A stretch of 64,000 nt of DNA from Ehretia macrophylla (GCA_037974665.1 CM075778.1:22510001-22574000); one strand, 5' to 3'. Shown: positions 22,498-35,120, counted from the first letter of the stretch. Numbers and translations are program-made. Notes: generated by a model not told the origin, from the letters alone.

Positions 22498-25400
22498 ATG
22501 GGGCCTCGCCGTCGTGCTGATAATCCGAATGTTGGTGGAGAACCCGAGGGGGTTCGTGGGCAAGAAGCTGAGGTAGCCGAAAATGCACCGCAGGTTCAAG
22601 AGCCGAGCACTGCACAGATCTTGGCCACGATGGCCACAGCTATGAATACTATTGCCCAGTTTGTTACACAACAGGGTCAGCCAGGGGTCGCTGCAGGTAA
22701 TCAGGCTGCGAGAGCCGGAGGTAGTGGTCCTACCGGAGGGAATCTGTATGATCGGTTTATACATCATGGGGCCTATACTTTCTTTGGGGAGCCGGACGAT
22801 ATGAAAGCTGAGATGTGGCTAAGAAAGTTCGAGAGAGTGGCAGCGATATTGGAGTGCCATGATGACAGGAAGATTACTTATGCTACTTTCCTTCTCGAGG
22901 GTGATGCTGAAGATTGGTGGAATACCATCAGTGAGAAATGGGGAGCTGAGGGAGGTCATCATTCGTGGGCCGACTTTGTCCGAGAATTTCGAGACAAGTA
23001 TATATCGGTAGTTGCCCGCGAGAGGCGACAGACTGAGTTCATAAACTTGAGGCAGGGAAGTATGACGGTAGATCAATACGAGGCTACTTTTACCCGGCTT
23101 TCCCGTTATGCACCAGCTTTAATTCAGCCGGAGGACATGAAGATTCAGAGGTTCATCATGGGTCTGAGGAGAGATATTATGCTGAACTTGTCTTCAAATG
23201 ATTTTTCTAACTATGCTGCAGTGGTCCGAGCTGCCTCGAGATATGAGAAACGGAAAGCCGATGTATTAGCCGAGACCAGTCAATCGAGTAAACGGTTTCA
23301 GTCTCAGAGTCAAGGGTACCAGGGGCAGGCTGTATCAGTTGGGCAGAGTTCGCAGCCGAGACAGACTCAGAGTTACACAGGGCCTACTCAGACTCAGGCA
23401 CGACCAGTTCAGAGCCAGACTCAGAGTCAGTTCCGTCCAGCGGTTTCCCGTTCGCAGCAGGGTAGTTCAGCTACCTCTACTTACAGAGCTCCTTCGGGAG
23501 GCACTGTTGCAAGACGTCACCAGCAGTGCAGCTTCTGTCAGCGTCAGGGTCACACTGAGGATGTTTGTTGGAAGAAACATAACAAGTGTACAGGTTGCGG
23601 CAGTGATCAGCACAGGGTTAAAGACTGTCAGAAATTTAAGAACCCTAGGGGTCAGACATCAGCTCAGAACTCTCAGACCAGGGCCCCAGCTGCAGCACCA
23701 CCACCACGAGGCCAGGCCCGTGTATTTGCTTTGGATGCCGAGGAGCTTCCGGACACTACCGCTGTGGTAGAAGGTATTTTTCTTCTTAATGATCAATCAG
23801 TTAAGGTTTTAATTGATTCCGGGGCTTCGCATTCTTTTATTACTCCTACTTGTGCACAAAATGCTAAATTGAAACATGATAAACTGTTGCATGAGATTGT
23901 GGTCTATACTCCTATGGGTCCGAAGTTTGTTACTAGGTCTATTTGCAGAGCATGTAGCATATTTATTGAAGGTCGTGTTTTTCCTGCTGATTTGATTATC
24001 CTACCCTTCAATGACTTTGAAATTATATTGGGGATGGACTGGTTAAGTAAATATTATGCCCAGCTTGATTGTAGAAAGAAGATTGTGTATCTAGAGATGC
24101 CTGACCAGCCTGTACTTAAAATAGTTGGTAGTAGAAAATCTACGGGAACTCCTATTATTTCTTCTATTAGGGCATCTAAATTATTAAGCAAAGGTTGTGA
24201 GGCTTATCTTGCATATTTGATTAATCAACCTGGAGATCAACTGAAATTGAATGATGTACCTATCGTGAGGGAGTTTCCGGGGGTCTTTCCTGAGGAATTA
24301 CCCGGATTACCGCCTGATAGAGAGATAGAGTTCATGATTGATTTATTGCCGGGGACTTCACCTATCTCTAGGACTCCGTACAGAATGGCTCCACCTGAGT
24401 TACAGGAATTGAAAGTTCAATTGCAGGGCTTGCTTGAGAAGGGATTCATTCAGCCGAGTTCTTCACCGTGGGGTGCGCCAGTTCTCTTCGTTAAAAAGAA
24501 AGACGGATCTCTTCGCCTATGCATCGATTACCGGGGTCTTAATCAGGTAACCATCAAAAATAAATATCCTTTGCCTTTAATCGAAGAGTTGTTTGATCAG
24601 TTGCAAGGCGCCAGGGTATTCTCTAAATTTGACCTGAGGCAGGGCTATTATCAACTGAGGATTAAGAAAGATGATGTTCCTAAAACTGCCTTCAGAACTC
24701 GATATGGCCATTATGAGTTTGTTGTCTTGCCGTTTGGTCTTACTAATGCTCCCGCCGCATTCATGGATTTAATGCAGAGGGTATTCTGTCCTTATCTGGA
24801 TCAATTTGTAGTCATATTTATTGATGATATCCTTGTTTATTCTAAATCTGAGGCGGAACATGAACAACATCTCAGAATTGTGTTGCAAACTCTTCAGGAG
24901 CATCGGTTATTTGCAAAGTTTAGCAAGTGTGAATTCTGGCTTAAGCAAGTTGCTTTTCTTGGCCATATTATCTCGCAGGATGGTATTTCTGTTGATCCAG
25001 CGAAGATTGAAGTTGTGTTATCTTGGAAACGACCTGAAACTGTCACGGAAATTCGTAGCTTCCTTGGTTTAGCTGGGTATTATCGGAGGTTTGTAAAGGA
25101 TTTCTCTAAGATTGCAGGGCCTTTAACTCAGCTTACTCAGAAGAAAACCGTATTTGACTGGAATGATAAATGTGAGGCCAGCTTCCAGGAATTGAAGAAG
25201 AGATTAACTACAGCTCCTATTCTTGCTTTACCTGAGGGTTATGATAATCTGGTGATCTACAGTGATGCTTCGAAAGAAGGTCTGGGTTGTGTATTGATGC
25301 AGAATGGCAGGGTTATTGCTTATGCTTCCAGGAAACTGAAGCCTTATGAACTCAACTATCCGACTCATGATCTTGAGCTTGCAGCTATCATTCTTGCGTT

Positions 25401-27270
25401 AAAGAAATGGCGTCATTATCTCTGGGGCAACAAATTTGAAATCTTTACAGACCATAAGAGCTTGAAATATCTGTTTTCCCAGAAAGAGTTGAACATGAGG
25501 CAGAGGCGTTGGCTGGAATTACTTGAGGACTATAACTGCACTATTAACTATCTTCCAGGTAAGGCCAATATTGTTGCTGATGCTTTGAGCCGAAAGGCTA
25601 CTGTTGCTAGCTTGATTATCAAGAATTGGGAATTCATGGAAGAATTGTGTTTATGGAAGCCTAGTACTTCAAATTCTGGTATTCAATTTGCAAGTTTGCA
25701 GATTCAATCTCTGTTGTTATCCAGGATTCGAGAAGCTCAACAGGCTGATCTTCAATTGTTGAAAGTCTTAGAGAATTCTAAAGGGGGAGAGTCGGATTTC
25801 AAACTGCACGACGATGGTATTCTCAAATTCAAAGGTAGAATCTGTATTCCGAATGATCCAACTCTGAAGAAGGATATTCTTGCTGAGGCACACAGTTCCA
25901 GATATACTATCCATCCAGGCAGTACGAAAATGTATAAAGATTTGAAGCAGAATTTCTGGTGGAATAATATGAAGAGAGAAATTGCTGACTATGTTGCCCG
26001 ATGTCTTACCTGTCAGAAAGTTAAAGCAGAACATCAGAGACCTGCAGGGTTGTTGCAGCCCTTGGCTATTCCTGTTTGGAAATGGGACCATATTACTATG
26101 GATTTCGTATCCGATTTACCGAGGTCTTCGAGGGGTAACGACTCAGTCTGGGTTATTGTGGATAGACTGACCAAGACTTCTCATTTTATTGCTAAAAAGA
26201 AGTCTGATTCTCTTGATAAATTGGTAGAGTTGTATATTGAGAACGTGGTCCGACTTCATGGAATTCCAAAGAGTATTGTGTCGGATAGGGATCCCAGATT
26301 CACATCTCAGTTCTGGCAGAAGATTCAGAAAGCTTTGGGCACGAATTTGAATTTCAGTACAGCTTATCATCCTCAGACAGATGGTCAATCCGAGAGAACT
26401 ATCTTGATCCTTGAGGATATGTTGCGGGCTTGCATTCTGGACTTCGGTAAAAGTTGGGAGAAATATTTGCCACTAGCAGAGTTCGCCTACAACAATAGTT
26501 ATCAAGCTACTATTGGTATGGCACCTTATGAGGCACTGTATGGGCGTAAATGTCGGTCTCCTCTCTACTGGGATGATGTTGGTGAGATGAAGACTATCGA
26601 CCCTACTCTCTTACCTGAAATGAACAAAATGATTGATCAGGTGCAGCTTATCAGAAAAAGAATGCTTACAGCACAGAGCTGGCAGAAGAGTTATGCAGAT
26701 AGACGACGTCGTGATCTGAAATTTGCTGTGGGGGACCGGGTATTTCTGAAAATTTCTCCTCGCAAGGGTTTGATTCGGCATGGTAAAGGAGGTAAACTCA
26801 GTCCTCGATATGTGGGACCATTTAAGATAACTGAAACTGTTGGTGATTTAGCTTACCGTCTAGCTTTACCTCCCAGTCTGGGCAGAATTCATGACGTATT
26901 CCATGTTTCCATGCTTCGAAAGTATCAGCCAGATCCCTCTCACATACTTGAGCCGGAACCGCTAGAGATCAGTGAAACTTTGACCTACACAGAGAAACCT
27001 CTTCGAATTGTTGATCAGAAAGTTCAGGAGCTGAGGACTAAAAGCATTCCGATGGTTAAAGTTCTGTGGGATCATCACGGAGTAGAGGATGCGACGTGGG
27101 AAAGAGAGGATCAGATGCGGGATCGGTATCCAGAGTTATTCGCCGAATCATGTAAGAATTGCGTGGGCGCAATTAGTTTAAGGGGGAGAGGATGTGACGC
27201 CCGAGAATTTGCCATGCATTTAATTACTGTTGCATCCCTTGTTTGTGCATTTACTTCTATGCCTTATTAA
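22498..27270 (+). CDS. Element D gag-pol polyprotein with chromodomain
   Basis: Uninterrupted 1590-residue polyprotein. The first ATG is 22498; the preceding in-frame GTG is not a eukaryotic start. Gag core is about residues 75-260. A Gln/Ser-rich linker precedes two CX2CX4HX4C zinc knuckles, C344-C357 and C364-C377. Aspartic protease: D440-S-G. Reverse transcriptase: F774-I-D776-D777. RNase H: first acid D923 (YSDASKEG). Integrase: zinc site H1132/H1139/C1169/C1172 and catalytic D1202, D1263, E1299 (DX35E). The chromodomain at about 1510-1555 includes [18 protein letters not shown]. This order and the terminal chromodomain fit the Tekay/Del type of chromovirus. The product would copy the RNA into cDNA in cytoplasmic particles and integrate it, with the chromodomain guiding chromatin choice (family knowledge). 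All catalytic residues are present. The last 25 residues are encoded by the 3' LTR. Confidence 0.97.
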   Translation: MGPRRRADNPNVGGEPEGVRGQEAEVAENAPQVQEPSTAQILATMATAMNTIAQFVTQQGQPGVAAGNQAARAGGSGPTGGNLYDRFIHHGAYTFFGEPDDMKAEMWLRKFERVAAILECHDDRKITYATFLLEGDAEDWWNTISEKWGAEGGHHSWADFVREFRDKYISVVARERRQTEFINLRQGSMTVDQYEATFTRLSRYAPALIQPEDMKIQRFIMGLRRDIMLNLSSNDFSNYAAVVRAASRYEKRKADVLAETSQSSKRFQSQSQGYQGQAVSVGQSSQPRQTQSYTGPTQTQARPVQSQTQSQFRPAVSRSQQGSSATSTYRAPSGGTVARRHQQCSFCQRQGHTEDVCWKKHNKCTGCGSDQHRVKDCQKFKNPRGQTSAQNSQTRAPAAAPPPRGQARVFALDAEELPDTTAVVEGIFLLNDQSVKVLIDSGASHSFITPTCAQNAKLKHDKLLHEIVVYTPMGPKFVTRSICRACSIFIEGRVFPADLIILPFNDFEIILGMDWLSKYYAQLDCRKKIVYLEMPDQPVLKIVGSRKSTGTPIISSIRASKLLSKGCEAYLAYLINQPGDQLKLNDVPIVREFPGVFPEELPGLPPDREIEFMIDLLPGTSPISRTPYRMAPPELQELKVQLQGLLEKGFIQPSSSPWGAPVLFVKKKDGSLRLCIDYRGLNQVTIKNKYPLPLIEELFDQLQGARVFSKFDLRQGYYQLRIKKDDVPKTAFRTRYGHYEFVVLPFGLTNAPAAFMDLMQRVFCPYLDQFVVIFIDDILVYSKSEAEHEQHLRIVLQTLQEHRLFAKFSKCEFWLKQVAFLGHIISQDGISVDPAKIEVVLSWKRPETVTEIRSFLGLAGYYRRFVKDFSKIAGPLTQLTQKKTVFDWNDKCEASFQELKKRLTTAPILALPEGYDNLVIYSDASKEGLGCVLMQNGRVIAYASRKLKPYELNYPTHDLELAAIILALKKWRHYLWGNKFEIFTDHKSLKYLFSQKELNMRQRRWLELLEDYNCTINYLPGKANIVADALSRKATVASLIIKNWEFMEELCLWKPSTSNSGIQFASLQIQSLLLSRIREAQQADLQLLKVLENSKGGESDFKLHDDGILKFKGRICIPNDPTLKKDILAEAHSSRYTIHPGSTKMYKDLKQNFWWNNMKREIADYVARCLTCQKVKAEHQRPAGLLQPLAIPVWKWDHITMDFVSDLPRSSRGNDSVWVIVDRLTKTSHFIAKKKSDSLDKLVELYIENVVRLHGIPKSIVSDRDPRFTSQFWQKIQKALGTNLNFSTAYHPQTDGQSERTILILEDMLRACILDFGKSWEKYLPLAEFAYNNSYQATIGMAPYEALYGRKCRSPLYWDDVGEMKTIDPTLLPEMNKMIDQVQLIRKRMLTAQSWQKSYADRRRRDLKFAVGDRVFLKISPRKGLIRHGKGGKLSPRYVGPFKITETVGDLAYRLALPPSLGRIHDVFHVSMLRKYQPDPSHILEPEPLEISETLTYTEKPLRIVDQKVQELRTKSIPMVKVLWDHHGVEDATWEREDQMRDRYPELFAESCKNCVGAISLRGRGCDAREFAMHLITVASLVCAFTSMPY
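27180..27192 (+). other. Element D polypurine tract
   Basis: AAGGGGGAGAGGA directly precedes the 3' LTR start TGTGACGCC. The tract lies inside the gag-pol reading frame. Confidence 0.9.
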
Positions 27271-29676
27271 TTGACTTTGTGACTACTATTCACTCCGTTT
27301 TTAAAATGCTTTCTATTAGTTAATTAGCATTTTTATTAAATCATATTAATTGTAAAAGTAGTGGGAAAAATGTGCATTTGAATTAAAGGCGTTAGGAGGG
27401 CTCGTTTAGAAAATAATTTTAGAAGTCAAGTGAATAGTGTTACGTAACTAACTTAGGTAATTAATTAGCTAGCATATATTTTTACATCTAAGCTCGTTTT
27501 GGAGCTAGCAACGCGCATTTTATTAGACCACTTAAGCACCCAAAGGACCCCACCTCAACTCAAACCCTTATTATATCACTTAAACACACAAAATGCAAAA
27601 GAAAAAAAAAAAAAAAAGCTGAAGAGCAGCCCCAAAAACCCGACAGCCCCTCTTTGCTTATGGGAGCATTTTTCCATCTTCAACTCTCCAAATCAAGCCA
27701 AGCCAAGCCTTGAGCAAGTGGATTAGGGTGTCCTCAAGCCTCCTAGGTGTTCCTACGCGTAGTGGTGAGGGATTTCATGACTTGTTTTTGCATTTTTAAA
27801 TAATTGCTCATTTCTTGAATCGTTGGAGATATGTTTAAATGCCATTGTAAATGTTATCTATGCCAATATACTATCTATATGAATGCTAGAGAACACTTTT
27901 GAACCGTCGTTTCGCAATTTAAACGGTTAGAATCGTTAGTTTGATTTCTAGGGTGAATAGTGACGTTTTTTCTAGGGTTTTGTGAAATTGCTCGAATTGA
28001 CTTGAATTAATGCTTCTAATTGATGCCTTAGGTGCTAGTGAAGATAATTAAATAACCCCGTACACTTGCATTGCCCTTAAATCGCCTAAAAATGGAAAAT
28101 AGCCGACTTTAAGTTGGGGCTTTTGGTGTTAATGCGAATCCGGGTGGATTCGGGCTTCGATTCTAGTTTCCTTAGGCTACCTAGGTGCTATAGATGCCTT
28201 GATATCCCTTGTTTGAAGCCCGGACAATGTAGGTGTGGTTTAAAGCCAAAAGAGGGAAATTGGGGCTTTCGGGATAAACGCGGGCATTTGATTGAGTTCG
28301 AGGGTTGAAAAGGTACTTTGGGGGTTAGTTAGAAGGTTGGGAGAGTTTCTTTTGAAAATGAAATCATTAACTTTGGTTTAGAAGAGAAATAGATCGAAAA
28401 ACAAAGGGGTTTAGGTGCAATTTAAGTTGTTTCACACTTCTAAACCCATGTCAGGACTTCTTAAGTGTTTATATATGATTTTAAATTGATTTGGAGCTTT
28501 TGGAATGATTCTATGCTTATATGGTATAAGTTCATTTGTAAACTGCTTATTAGCTTCTATTTTTGCTTCTATCCTAACTGCAACGAGGTCAACCTACTTT
28601 GTTGATCCTCATATGTGTTAATGTTATATTATTGTTATTAACTTGCCATCGTTGAGTGCATTGCATAATGGTTGCGCAACCATAGTGTCGGGGCGGATGT
28701 GTTGAATATCGGCTGGGCGGCAGAGGGCTTGCCGGTGGATATTCAAACTCCGTACCCTATTCCCTCATTCGCCTGGTCCGGAGATTGCCAGGGGATGTTG
28801 GGTCGTAGGATTCGGGGTACATCCGGAGTACACCCACTGGAGTGATTGGGGTTATGCCGGCTTATCGTGATCGTGCTCGTGGTTCGTGGATCGTGATTGA
28901 AGACCAGTGAAGATTGGTGTATAGGGGATTGTTGAAATGTATCCTTTTAATTGTGTGGTTATTTAAGTTTTATTGATTCTTAAATTGATAAAGTGTTATT
29001 GTTGTGTAATTGTATTATCTGTTGCATTGCACGCCCCGGGACTATATCCCTCACTGGGCAACAGTGGTTGCTCATACCTCGATATCTGTTTCAGGAGACG
29101 CTGAGGGTGATCCCCAGCTTGTTGATTTAGTTGAGGAAGAAGAAGTTCAGATCGAGCCTTACCTTAGTTGTTGTGTCTGATAACTTGAGGTGGTTAATGA
29201 TTTTGTTGCTATGTGGAAGACTCCTCTGATTACTTTATGTACTATTTTGTAGCCCAAGGGCTTTGTATATGTTTGTTGTATAAGCCGAAGATTAGATGGT
29301 TGGGTTGTAGCTTTGAAAGTCTATGAACTGTAATAACTTTTATTCTTGCCTTATTTCCTTGCATGCTTGGGAGTGGATGGTTAATGTAGAATGCTTTACT
29401 CCTTAAGTTGTTTTATTGATTTCCTAGAATGTTATGATTATAAGACTATGCTGTCAACTAGTTCTCGCATGCTTGTGTGTTTTGGAGATATTGCGTACTA
29501 TAAGGCTCGGATGGCCTTATAGCTTTATTGTTTAATTGGGAAAAGCTGTATTGTATTGTTGGGACCTTGTTTAAGTGTTTACAGGTTTTTAGAATGTCCA
29601 CGGTACAGAGGAGACTCTGTCCGTGCGTCGGGTCCGGACTTAACCTTTAGCTTGGGGGTTGGGTCGGGGCGTGACA
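27193..29676 (+). repeat. Element D right (3') LTR
   Basis: 2484 bp, nearly identical to the left LTR. Its first 78 bases encode the C-terminus and stop of gag-pol. Differences seen by eye include the A-run length, an indel near 28622 and single substitutions near 27704, 28274, 28827, 29171 and 29243. The U5 hairpin is at 29600-29624. Confidence 0.96.
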
Positions 29677-29681
29677 GCCAG

Positions 29682-32635
29682 AGAGAGATGTGGAGTTTGT
29701 GATCAATCTTGTTCCCGGTACTCAACCTATTTCTAAATCAACATACCGGATGGCACCAGCTGAGTTGAAGGAGTTGAAGACTCAGTTGCAAGAGTTATTG
29801 GAGAAGGGGTTCATTCAGCAGAGTTCTTCACCTTGGGGAGCTCCTGTTTTATTTGTGAAGAAGAAGGATCGTACATTGAGATTGTATATTGATTACCGTG
29901 GTTTGAATCAGGTGACCATCAAGAATAAATATCCTTTGCCACTAATTGACGAGTTGTTTGATCAACTTCAGGGAGCCAAAGTCTATTCTAAATTTGACTT
30001 GAGGCAAGGGTATTATCAGCTTCAGATTCGTACAGAGGATGTTCCGAAGTCTGCCTTCAAGACTCAGTACGGGCATTATGAGTTTGTTGTTATGCCCTTT
30101 GGATTAACTAATGCACCGGCAGCATTTGTGGACCTTATGCATCGGGTTTTTCAGCCGTATTTAGACCAGTTCGTGGTAATCTTTATTGATAATATCTTTG
30201 TCTATTCTAAATCTGAGTCGGAGCACGAGCAACATCTACGGCTTGTCTTACAAAAGCTGCAGGAGCATTAGTTGTTTGCCAAGTTCAGCAAATGTGAATT
30301 TTGGCTGCAACGCATATCTATTCTTGGCCACATGATTACACATAGCGGTATATCTGTAGATCCCACTAAGATTGAATCGGTGATGTCTTGGAAACGGCCA
30401 GAGAATGTTTCTGAGGTCCGTAGCTTTCTTGGCTTGGCGGGTTATTATCGTAGGTTTGTAAAGGACTTCTCGAAGATTGCTGGGCCACTTTCTAAGTTGA
30501 CTCAGAAATGGACTATCTTTACTTGGGATGAGAAGTGTGAGAGTGGGTTTCAGGAGTTGAAAAAGAGGTTGACTACTGCTCCAGTACTTGCTCTGCCAGA
30601 GGGGACCGATAATATGGTCATTTACAGCGATGCATCCAAGGAGGGCTTGGGATGTGTTCTTATGCATGATGGCCGAGTTATTGCCTATGCTTCCAGGAAG
30701 TTGAAGCCTTATGAGGTGAATTATCTGACTCATGATCTTGAGTTAGCAGTAGTTGTCTTCGCACTGAAGAAGTGGCGTCATTATCTGTGGGGCAGTAAGT
30801 TCGAGATTTTCACTGATCATAAAAGTCTGAAATACTTGTTCTCACAGAAGGAGTTGAATATGCGTCAGCGGAGGTGGATGGAGCTTCTTGGAGATTATAA
30901 TTGTTCTCTCAATTATCTATCTGGAAAGGCAAATGTTGTAGCAGATACTCTCAGTCGTAAGGCAAGTATCTCTTGTTTAGCTACCAAGAAATGGGAGATT
31001 CTTGAGGAATTCACTTATTGTAGACCGGAGTTGACTCAGGTTGGGGTGATGTGTTCACATCTCCGTATTCAACCTTTATTGTTGTCTCAGATCAGAGAAG
31101 CTCAACAGCTGGATGTTAAACTTCAGAAGATCAAGGATCAGATCACGGATGATCAGTCTGACTTTAAACTGCATGAGGACGGTATTCTTCGGTTTCGGAA
31201 TAGGGTTAGTGTTCCCGATGAACCGGGCTTGAGGCAAGGTATTCTGGTGGAAGCTCATAATTGTAAGTACACTGTTCATCCCGGTGGAACCAAGATGTAT
31301 CGGGATTTTAAGCAACACTATTGGTGGAATAACATGAAGAAGGAGGTTGCTCAGTTTGTATCTAGATGTTTGACTTGTCAGAGGGTGAAAGCCGAGCATC
31401 AACGACCTGCAGGGTTACTTCAGCCGTTGGCAATACCAGAGTGGAAATGGGAGCATATTACGATGGATTTTGTCACTGGTTTTCCTAAAACACCGAGCGG
31501 TAATGACGTAGTTTGGGTTGTCGTGGATCGTTTGACGAAGATAGCTCATTTTATTTCGATGAGGATAGGAGATGAGGTTACAAAGTTGACGGGTCTTTAT
31601 TTGAATCAGATTGTTAGACTTCACGGGATTTCATCTAGTATTGTCTCAGATTGAGATCCTCGATTTACTTCTCATTTGTGGGAGAAACTTCAGGAGACCT
31701 TGGGTACTCAGCTGAACTTCAGTACCGCGTATCATCCACAAACCGACGGTCAGTCTGAGCGGACTATTCAGATTCTGGAAGATATGCTTAGGGCTTGTGT
31801 TCTGGACTTCGGGAAGAATTGGGAAAAACATCTACCACTTGCTGAGTTTGCCTATAACAATAGTTATCAAGCTACTATTGGGATGGCACCTTTCGCAGCT
31901 CTTTACGGTCGTAAGTGCCATTCACCTTTATATTGGGACGAGGTAGAGGAGATGAAGACTATTGATCCGACTATCATGCTAGAGCTTCTTGAGAAGATTG
32001 AGAATGTTCAGTTGATCAGGCAGAGAATACTTACGACGTAGAGTAGATTCAAGAGTTAAGCTGATAAGCGTCGTCGGGACTTGGAGTTTGTAGTCGGAGA
32101 TCGAATTTTCTTGAGATTGTCTCATCGTAAAGGGTTTGCTCGTTATGGTAAAGGTAGAAAGCTGAGTCCGAGATTTGTTGGGCCGTTTGAGATTACTGGC
32201 AGGGTTGGTAAGTTGGCATATCGGTTGGTTTTACCGGAGAATTTCTCTAATGTCCACGATGTATTTCACGTGTTTAATTTGCGAAAATATAATCCGGATC
32301 CTTCTCATGTTCTTGAGCCAGAGCCGTTACAGCTTCGTGAGAATCTGACTTATGACGAGCATTCGATTCGTATTCTTGATCAGATGGAACGAGAGTTGAG
32401 GTCGAAGAAGATTCCGATGGTTAAGGTGTTGTGGAAGCATCACGACATCGAGGAAGCTACTTAGGAGAAACGAGATCAGATGCAGCAGCAGTACCCAGAT
32501 CTGTTCAGTACATCAAGTAAGAATTTTGAGGATGAAATTTCTTTAAAGGGGGGAGAATGTGAAACCCGACTTTTCTATCCTGTCTCGTTTTGCGTGTTTA
32601 TTATCGTTTTGCGTGTTTATTCTCGTTTTGCGTGA
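29682..32635 (+). pseudogene. Element C RT-RNase H-integrase-chromodomain, 3' half of the split polyprotein
   Basis: It continues the frame broken at 19663. RT has VKKKD and [10 protein letters not shown], so the catalytic second Asp of FIDD is Asn. RNase H has [14 protein letters not shown]. Integrase keeps MDFVTGFP, the DDE Glu in GQSERTIQ, and AYHPQTDG. The chromodomain lies at about 32390-32480 (KVLWKHHDIEEAT). In-frame stops are TAG 30269, TGA 31652, TAG 32039, TAA 32057 and TAG 32462; no frameshift was found. The frame crosses the PPT and ends at TGA 32633-32635 inside the LTR. It lies between the right LTR of D and its own 3' LTR. Not functional. Confidence 0.92.
32545..32557 (+). other. 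Element C polypurine tract
   Basis: AAAGGGGGGAGAA abuts the 3' LTR start TGTGAAACCC. Confidence 0.88.
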
Positions 32636-35015
32636 ATTGACCTGTCTATGTGCTATATGACTTAGAATGTGGTAATTTTGATATTAATAGTCCTAGAACA
32701 TGCTAAATGTGCATTCATGAAATTTTTATCAAAAATGGAGTCAGAAATTTTATCGTCGATTTTTAGTGAATAGTATTTTCGAAACACGTCAACTAAAATT
32801 TTGAAACTGGTCTTTTTAACCCTTCTACACCTAGTCCACGGACTTTAATAGACCTGTGTTTGATTAAAACGGTTTTCAAATCGGCTTAGGAATTTATTAG
32901 GGTTTTTACACCGACTTTTGTGAAAATCGAGTTTTAAGCCGACTCGGGTGGAATTGTTTGATTGTAAAACTTCTTGTCACCTAGAAATAAATTATTTGAG
33001 ATATTTTAAGTGTTAATTTAATAGTTGAGCAAGAAATACTCAAGAAATGAATTAAAATACTAAAAATACAATTAAAAGACTAATTTAAACTAACTTTGAC
33101 TATTTTTAAATGTTCACCAATATGCATATATCACCAACACACACTCACAAAGCACAAAAACACACTCAAAAACACCTAGATGGCCGAGAGCTTCATGGGA
33201 GAATAAGCCAAGGAGGTTTCAAGGTTTTCAAAGCAAATTTTCAAAGAAAAACCTAGTTTTTGTCCGTAGAACTTCGTGCCGAGTTGGATTCCGCTTGTTG
33301 GACACGTATTGCACGCATATCTAGGCTTTTATCGTATCCAAGGTGAGAGAAAAATTCTAGATCTCAAAACTAATATTTTGTGTTTATGAGTATAAATAAT
33401 TATTGAACTGTTAGAATGTTAATTTGAAGTTAGATTATTGCTCCATGCATGCTAGGGATCATTTATATGTATTCTTGCTAGATTTGAACCGTTGTAACAA
33501 AATTATTTATTTTCGGGTATTTAAAGTTGATTAATTTACTAAATGTTGATTATCTTGAGTTGTATTGGTCGAAATCGATTGCCCTCGATTTTTAAAAGTT
33601 TGATAATTATGTGATAGCGCCGTTGTAATGCCGAATTTTTGATTGTGATGTCCGTGCTAAAATCCAAAAATTTAAGCCATGACACACTAGGGTTTTAGGG
33701 TTATTGGGCATGATTTGGATGTGTTTTGGTTGGTTTACGAGGGGACTAATGTAGTTGATTGATTGGGTGAGTGATAGAAACTGATTTGGAGTTGTTTGGA
33801 TTAGTAGAATGTAAGATATGAATATTTGAAGTTTAGGTTGTCTTTCTTTAAAATGTTAAATTATGCCTTTAGTTGATTGGGTGTGGTTTGAGTGATTGAA
33901 TTGTGAGATGATGATTGGTAAACTAGGGTTTGATTGTGTGTTTAATGCATGCTCGGTTGGATGGCCTACTTTGTCATCTAACTTAGGTATTAATTGTTAA
34001 ATTGATTATTGATGTAATTATGATGATAATATTATTATTGATTGATGATTGATGCCGGGAGATAGGCAGTTTCGCTAGACTGTCCTCCTGTGAATGATTG
34101 ATGTTTATTATTATTGCTGAGTCTTTGTATGTGTATGCCACCTCTCGGGCAGCATCGGGCTGTCGGCTTGATAACGGCATGACTACCAGAGACTACCTCC
34201 AGCTCGCATGACGGAGGTGTCATGGAGGGAGAGGTTATTGGGGTACCTCGGGTGCGTGAGTTTATGGGAGTCACAAGAAGGCTGTTATGATCGTGATGGC
34301 GTTTGGAGCTACACCAACTAGTGTATCCTTTATTGAATGGTCATTATAGATTATGTGATGATAGTATTATTGATGTTATTGTGTGTTTACTTGCTCAAAG
34401 GATCATTTTCGAATGAGTATATTGAATACTGTTAGAGATCTATCGGATCCTCACTGGGCTTATTTTATATAAGCTCAATCTCTATTATTGTATGCTTACA
34501 GGTGTCCTTTCGCAAGACTACGGGTACGTGCCTCCTGAAGAGGAAAATGTGAAAAATGTGCCTTACGTGGATGAGTCTTATGCTCCGGAGTCTTATCCTT
34601 GATGTTGTATTGTTTTACTATCTTGTATATTATTTAGTAGACTTTTATATGCTTTGTAGTTCATAATGTAAAAGATGTTGAAAAGATAATGAATTAGTTG
34701 ATGCTATCTTAGTAGTCTTTCTTTTGTCTATGTTTAGGTTGCTAGGTTGGTATCAATACATTTTTGCAATATATATTCGGGTTCATGTATTATGTTGGAA
34801 CAGAGGTGTATAACAAAGAATGATTATGGTGTAATATGGTTATGTTGTATGTTGTTATTTTATTGAGGAGTTGTTTATTGTATGGTTATGTAGTTGATGT
34901 ATGATGTTCTAATGAGGTTGGTTTAGAGCCTCGGAATCCTATTTACTGTCGTTATACTGCCGAAATTCCGTTGCGTCCTGACTGATCGTAGGTGGGGTCG
35001 AGTTGGGTCGTGACA
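32558..35015 (+). repeat. Element C right (3') LTR
   Basis: 2458 bp, differing from the left LTR by a few percent by eye. It retains the leader ATG at 33180, the donor at 33342/33343, the hairpin region at about 34455-34476 and the acceptor at 34501/34502. It ends GGGTCGTGACA and is followed by the TSD TGTAA. Confidence 0.94.
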
Positions 35016-35020
35016 TGTAA

Positions 35021-35120
35021 TAATAATATAAATCACAGAATTAGCACATTCTAACTCATATAACACACAAACAGGTCAAATCACGCGTTTTTATGCAAAG
35101 ATGAAATATGGGGTTTCACA
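35021..35120 (-). repeat. Element B right LTR, terminal fragment
   Basis: The last 100 bases of the interrupted B LTR, ending GGGGTTTCACA and matching 7667-7766. It is followed by the TSD ATATG of B. Confidence 0.92.

Larger units (their letters stand above)
19664..29676 (+). mobile_element. Element D: intact, young Ty3/gypsy chromovirus inserted in pol of C
   Basis: A 10,013-bp element with perfect TSD GCCAG (19659-19663 and 29677-29681). Both LTRs are 2484 bp. By eye they differ at about eight substitutions and two single-base indels, around 0.3-0.4%. It has a PBS, a PPT and a single open gag-pol frame. The LTR termini are TGTGACGCCC and GGGCGTGACA. It looks complete and potentially autonomous; whether it is expressed or mobile cannot be told from sequence. 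Confidence 0.97.
15018..35015 (+). mobile_element. Element C: Ty3/gypsy chromovirus inserted in the right LTR of B
   Basis: Plus-strand element with perfect TSD TGTAA at 15013-15017 and 35016-35020. The LTRs start TGTGAAACCC and end GTCGTGACA or GGCGTGACA: left 15018-17546 (2529 bp), right 32558-35015 (2458 bp). The length difference is largely explained by a 54-bp tandem duplication in the left copy. The internal region 17547-32557 is split by element D. Its gag-pol is continuous in frame once D and one TSD copy are discounted, and is broken only by stop codons. Confidence 0.95.
2907..35120 (-). mobile_element. Element B: Ty3/gypsy chromovirus inserted in the left LTR of A
   Basis: Minus-strand element with perfect TSD ATATG at 2902-2906 and 35121-35125. 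The LTR termini are TGTAACGCCC and GGGGTTTCACA. Left LTR: 2907-3671 plus 6144-7766, with a solo LTR between. Right (5') LTR: 12727-15017 plus 35021-35120, with element C between. Rejoined lengths are about 2388 and 2391 bp. The internal region 7767-12726 has a PPT, a decayed gag-pol and a PBS. B is closely related in protein and LTR to element C, which lies in the opposite orientation. Confidence 0.93.

Noticed and set aside
23339-23770. 143-codon open frame on the plus strand inside D gag
   Set aside because: It is in another frame over the Gln-rich and zinc-knuckle region. No motif, and it is explained by base composition of the real frame.
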